Shown: positions 6,914 to 9,480 of the stretch, piece by piece
Layout: every line of letters starts with the position of its first letter
Position numbering within the stretch: the stretch's first letter is position 1
Source: Chloroflexota bacterium
Lineage (GTDB): Bacteria > Chloroflexota > UBA11872 > VXNJ01
Length of the DNA stretch: 9,480 nt
Direction: 5' to 3'
Assembly: GCA_026708165.1 (NCBI GenBank)
Contig: JAPOVO010000116.1
Coordinates: 1 to 9,480 of the forward strand
Translations under genes and position numbers: made by a program
The notes under the pieces: generated by a model
Told to the model about the DNA's origin: nothing
What the model saw: the letters and a program-made list of their open reading frames with translations, nothing else
Database searches by the model: none

Positions 6914-8518
6914 GTGGTTAAGTCCTCGACGGACCATCGCGCCCGAGTCGGAGAAGGAGTCGCGGCGACGGCGGGGCTGCTCGTCATTTTCTACCTTACC
7001 AGCCGCGTTCTGGGGTTCGTCAGACAGGCCGTAATTGCCTCACTGTTTGGCGTGGGGCCTGAAGCGGACGCCTGGTATGCGGCGTTCCGCATCCCGGACA
7101 CGCTGTTTACGTTGTTCGCCGGAGGAGCGCTGGTCTCGGCGCTGATCCCGGTATATACGCGGTACAGGGATTTTCGCGATCCGGAGGACCTCCGGCGGCT
7201 GGCGACGGGTCTGTTCAATCTGGTCGCCGTCTTCATGATCGTGGTCGGCGCGCTTGGCGCGGTGTTCGCTCAGCCGCTGACCGACTTGATAGTCCCTGGA
7301 TTTGACGATTCCACCAAGGAGTTGACGGCCAGGGCCACGCGTTGGCTGATGCTTTCGCCGCTGCTGCTCGGCTTCGCCGCGGTGGCGAAGGGGATAAGCC
7401 AATCGGAGCGCCGGTTCCTGATTCCTGCCGCCGGGCCGGTGTTCTACAACGTCGGAACGATAACCGGGGGAATTCTGTTGGCGGGTCAGCACGGGATCAT
7501 GGGACTGGTGTGGGGAACCGTGGCGGGAGCGCTGATTCATCTGGCCATCCAGCAGGTTGGACTTGCGCGGATCGGCATCACGTTCCCGTTTTCAAAAGTG
7601 GTCGCGCACCCGGGCGTAGTTCGTGTGATCTCGCTGATGATCCCGAGGTTGCTGGGTTTCGCGGTGATCCAGGTCAGCTTCTTCTTCGTCAACTTCCTTG
7701 CTTCGCTCATCGGGCCGGCTTCCGTATCGGCGCTGGCCAATGCGTGGCTCTTGCTGCTGTTTCCGGTGGGAGTGCTAGCGATACCGTTCGCAGAAGCGTC
7801 GCTGCCCACGTTCTCGTCGAGATGGGCGCGAGGAGACCGGGACGGACTGGCGCGCGAGTACCACTGGGCGCTGCGGCGAGTATTGTTTTTGGTTGTCCCG
7901 GCGTCCGTAGGCCTAGGAGTTTTGGCGGAGCCTGTTATGTCCGTTCTTTTCGAACGCGACGCGTTCGATGCGGCCGCCACTGCGCTTACGGCGGGAGCGC
8001 TCGTTTTCTACTCCGTTGGTCTGGCGGGGCACGGATCGGTGGAGGTGCTGGCCCGCGCTTTCTACTCCATGCAAGACACCAGGACTCCGGTAATCATCGG
8101 CAGCGTCTCCATCGGGCTACACATGCTGGTCTCGTGGCTGCTTTCGCTCTCCATGGGGATAAACGGGCTGGCGCTGGGCGTGTCGGTGGGAGTGCTGGTA
8201 GAGATGGTGTTGCTGTATGCCGTGCTTCGCCGCAGGCTTCCGACGGGGGCCTACGATCGGGCAACGTCGCTGTCGGCGGCGCGGACGCTGGCAGCGTCGG
8301 CTTTGATGGGAGTCACGGTGTTTGGAGCGGTCTGGTATACGTGGGAGGGCGGCTCGACGCTGCCGAATCTCGGACTACTCATAGGCTATATGGCGCTCGG
8401 CGCGGCGGTTTTCTCGATAGTCGCGGGAGCGTTGGGATCGGAAGAGCTGTTTGCACTGGTCCGGAGAGTCCGAGAGAGGCTCTCCTCGTGGAAGCCGTAC
8501 CGGACGCGCAATACCTGA
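6914..8518 (+). CDS. murJ: MurJ/MviN-family polytopic membrane protein (putative lipid II flippase)
   Basis: 534-residue integral membrane protein of the MOP superfamily, length and hydrophobic profile fitting about 14 transmembrane helices. MurJ proteins flip lipid-linked peptidoglycan precursor across the inner membrane. The N-terminal signature is clear: TSRVLGFVRQ (29-38), DAWYAAFRIPD (52-62) and GALVSALIPVY (71-81). Aligned by eye with E. coli MurJ, R31, R37 and D52 match R18, R24 and D39. However, the positions of E. coli R52 and R270 are occupied by F65 and a Leu in the LLLLFP stretch, so two functionally important cavity arginines are missing. The start is GTG 6914 with GGAA 6 nt upstream, a modest site. 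lepA follows after 14 nt. The family call is secure; lipid II as substrate is not, because some lineages that make no peptidoglycan may retain relatives. Confidence 0.85.
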   Translation: MVKSSTDHRARVGEGVAATAGLLVIFYLTSRVLGFVRQAVIASLFGVGPEADAWYAAFRIPDTLFTLFAGGALVSALIPVYTRYRDFRDPEDLRRLATGLFNLVAVFMIVVGALGAVFAQPLTDLIVPGFDDSTKELTARATRWLMLSPLLLGFAAVAKGISQSERRFLIPAAGPVFYNVGTITGGILLAGQHGIMGLVWGTVAGALIHLAIQQVGLARIGITFPFSKVVAHPGVVRVISLMIPRLLGFAVIQVSFFFVNFLASLIGPASVSALANAWLLLLFPVGVLAIPFAEASLPTFSSRWARGDRDGLAREYHWALRRVLFLVVPASVGLGVLAEPVMSVLFERDAFDAAATALTAGALVFYSVGLAGHGSVEVLARAFYSMQDTRTPVIIGSVSIGLHMLVSWLLSLSMGINGLALGVSVGVLVEMVLLYAVLRRRLPTGAYDRATSLSAARTLAASALMGVTVFGAVWYTWEGGSTLPNLGLLIGYMALGAAVFSIVAGALGSEELFALVRRVRERLSSWKPYRTRNT

Positions 8519-8520
8519 AC

Positions 8521-8532
8521 TAGAATCGGCAA
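8521..8532 (+). promoter_or_regulatory. possible -10 box for a leaderless lepA transcript
   Basis: TAGAAT at 8521-8526 matches five of six bases of the -10 consensus, and only 6 nt separate it from the lepA ATG at 8533, so transcription would start at or next to the ATG. There is no Shine-Dalgarno sequence in the 14-nt gap after the murJ-like stop. No convincing -35 is visible at the expected place (8498-8503), so co-transcription with the upstream gene remains equally possible. Confidence 0.35.
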
Positions 8533-9480
8533 ATGAGCGCCAATATCCCTCAAACCAACATACGCAATTTCTGCATCATCGCGCATATTGACCACGGCAA
8601 GTCGACGCTGGCGGACCGGATGCTCGAGATAACCCAAACGGTTTCCCGTCGGCAGATGCGTTCCCAACTGATGGACATGCTGGACCTGGAGCGAGAACAC
8701 GGCATCACGATAAAGGCCAAGGCCGTCAGAATGATCTATGAGTCCCCGGACCGGGAGAGGTTTCAGCTGAATCTGATAGACACTCCAGGTCACGTCGACT
8801 TCTCGTACGAGGTTTCCAGGGCGCTCGCGGCCTGCGAGGGGGCGGTGCTGCTGGTGGACGCGTCCCAGGGAATAGAAGCTCAGACGATTGCCAATACGTA
8901 CATGGCCATGGAGCTCGACCTGGAGATAATCCCGGTGGTCAACAAGATCGACATGGCGACCGCCCGCACCGAAGCGGTTATAGGAGAGATCAGCGAGATC
9001 CTTGGATACGACGAACCAGACATCCTGGCGATTTCCGCCAAGACGGGAGATGGTGTGCTGGACGTAATCGAAGCGATAAGAGACCGGATCCCGCCGCCGC
9101 CGGGAGCCCGGTCCAAGTCGCTGCGGGCGCTGGTGTTCGACTCAAGCTATGACCCGCATCGGGGAGTTATGGCCTACGTGCGTGTGGTGGACGGTTCCGT
9201 GTCCGCTCACGACTCCATCCATCTGAGCGGCACGAAAAAGCAGGGGGAGGCGCTAGAGGTCGGCATTTTCAGTCCCGAGTTCACGCCCGTGGACAGCCTG
9301 TTCCCCGGAGAAGTCGGTTATGTCGGGACCGGTCTGAAAGATGTTCACGACTGTCCTGTCGGCGACACGATCGTAAAGAGCGGCGACACGACTTCGGTTG
9401 CTTTACCAGGATATAAGCCAGCCAAGCCTGATTGCAGTCTTTCTTGCGATGTGGGTTTCAGCTATTTTTTATGTTTCCGT
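8533..9480 (+). CDS. lepA: elongation factor 4 (LepA), partial, 3' part missing and last 51 nt not LepA-like
   Basis: Translational GTPase that binds the ribosome and promotes back-translocation or initiation quality control. 316 of roughly 600 codons are in the window. All five G motifs are present: AHIDHGKST (17-25), GITIKA (57-62), DTPGH (83-87), NKID (137-140) and SAKTG (168-172). They are followed by the domain II barrel with GEVGY (259-263), PVGDT (275-279) and LPGYKPAKP (291-299). The ATG at 8533 starts four residues earlier than many LepA and has no Shine-Dalgarno sequence. In other LepA proteins the segment after KP continues with a hydrophobic strand and an Ala-Gly-aromatic/Leu-Pro pattern. 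Here residues 300-316 (9430-9480) read Asp-Cys-Ser-Leu-Ser-Cys and on, with no resemblance, although the frame stays open. The true LepA sequence seems to end at 9429. Confidence 0.92.
   Translation, partial: MSANIPQTNIRNFCIIAHIDHGKSTLADRMLEITQTVSRRQMRSQLMDMLDLEREHGITIKAKAVRMIYESPDRERFQLNLIDTPGHVDFSYEVSRALAACEGAVLLVDASQGIEAQTIANTYMAMELDLEIIPVVNKIDMATARTEAVIGEISEILGYDEPDILAISAKTGDGVLDVIEAIRDRIPPPPGARSKSLRALVFDSSYDPHRGVMAYVRVVDGSVSAHDSIHLSGTKKQGEALEVGIFSPEFTPVDSLFPGEVGYVGTGLKDVHDCPVGDTIVKSGDTTSVALPGYKPAKPDCSLSCDVGFSYFLCFR
9430..9480. other. foreign or chimeric tail at the window end
   Basis: From 9430 the LepA similarity stops abruptly. The 51-nt tail has 20 G+C (39%) and 25 T (49%), against 28 of 51 G+C (55%) in the preceding 51 nt. 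In the next plus frame it reads a hydrophobic stretch (IAVFLAMWVSAIFYVS) resembling a membrane helix. No terminal inverted repeat, intein-like start or group II intron 5' end was recognised. A chimeric assembly join or the edge of an inserted element are both possible. Confidence 0.5.

Noticed and set aside
7342..8523. Long plus-strand open frame (393 codons) in another frame of the murJ-like gene
   Set aside because: Gly/Arg-rich low-complexity translation typical of an out-of-frame reading of high-GC DNA; the membrane protein frame is clearly the real one.
9430..9480. Intein or group II intron inserted in lepA
   Set aside because: The tail does not show a normal intein first block or a GTGYG-type intron 5' end; too short to support either, so left as an unexplained junction.
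1..9480. CRISPR arrays, tRNA or rRNA genes, insertion sequences
   Set aside because: No regularly spaced direct repeats, no tRNA-like cloverleaf and no transposase-like coding sequence were seen; nearly all bases are accounted for by housekeeping-type genes.

Overview
The window is a high-GC stretch of ordinary bacterial chromosome: tightly packed genes, short gaps, no recognisable tRNA, rRNA, CRISPR array or insertion sequence. Several features fit a Chloroflexota-like lineage (Dehalococcoidia/SAR202 type): the argC-argJ-argB order, a GH57 enzyme beside a GT4-type glycosyltransferase, the style of the LepA and ArgC sequences, and frequent TTG/GTG starts. That assignment is an inference from protein style and is uncertain.

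Region 1 (about 1-3240, minus strand) is an arginine-biosynthesis operon read argC -> argJ -> argB, with a possible argD start at the left edge. A consensus TATAAT lies upstream of argC. ArgB phosphorylates N-acetylglutamate, ArgC reduces the acyl phosphate to the semialdehyde, and ArgJ moves the acetyl group from N-acetylornithine back to glutamate (the cyclic pathway). The ArgD transaminase would act between ArgC and ArgJ.

Region 2 (3317-3703, plus strand) is one small cyclophilin-like-fold protein of the TM1367 type, divergent from the arg operon. A bulged hairpin separates it from the next, convergent operon.

Region 3 (3749-about 6826, minus strand) is a three-gene unit read glycosyltransferase -> GH57 glycosidase/glucanotransferase -> GNAT acetyltransferase. 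Both junctions overlap (8 nt and 4 nt), so translational coupling is likely. The GH57 gene has no ATG, GTG or TTG upstream of its first catalytic motif and appears to start at CTG. The unit probably acts on an alpha-glucan or another glycoside; the substrate cannot be read from sequence.

Region 4 (6914-9480, plus strand) holds a MurJ/MviN-family polytopic membrane protein followed 14 nt later by lepA (elongation factor 4), cut by the window edge. The last 51 nt do not look like LepA: homology stops after a Lys-Pro at codon 299 and the composition turns T-rich. This suggests a chimeric assembly end or an inserted element.

No clearly novel system is present. The points most worth a second look are the lepA break, the CTG start of the GH57 gene, the coupled GT-GH57-GNAT unit, and the loss of two functionally important arginines in the MurJ-like protein.
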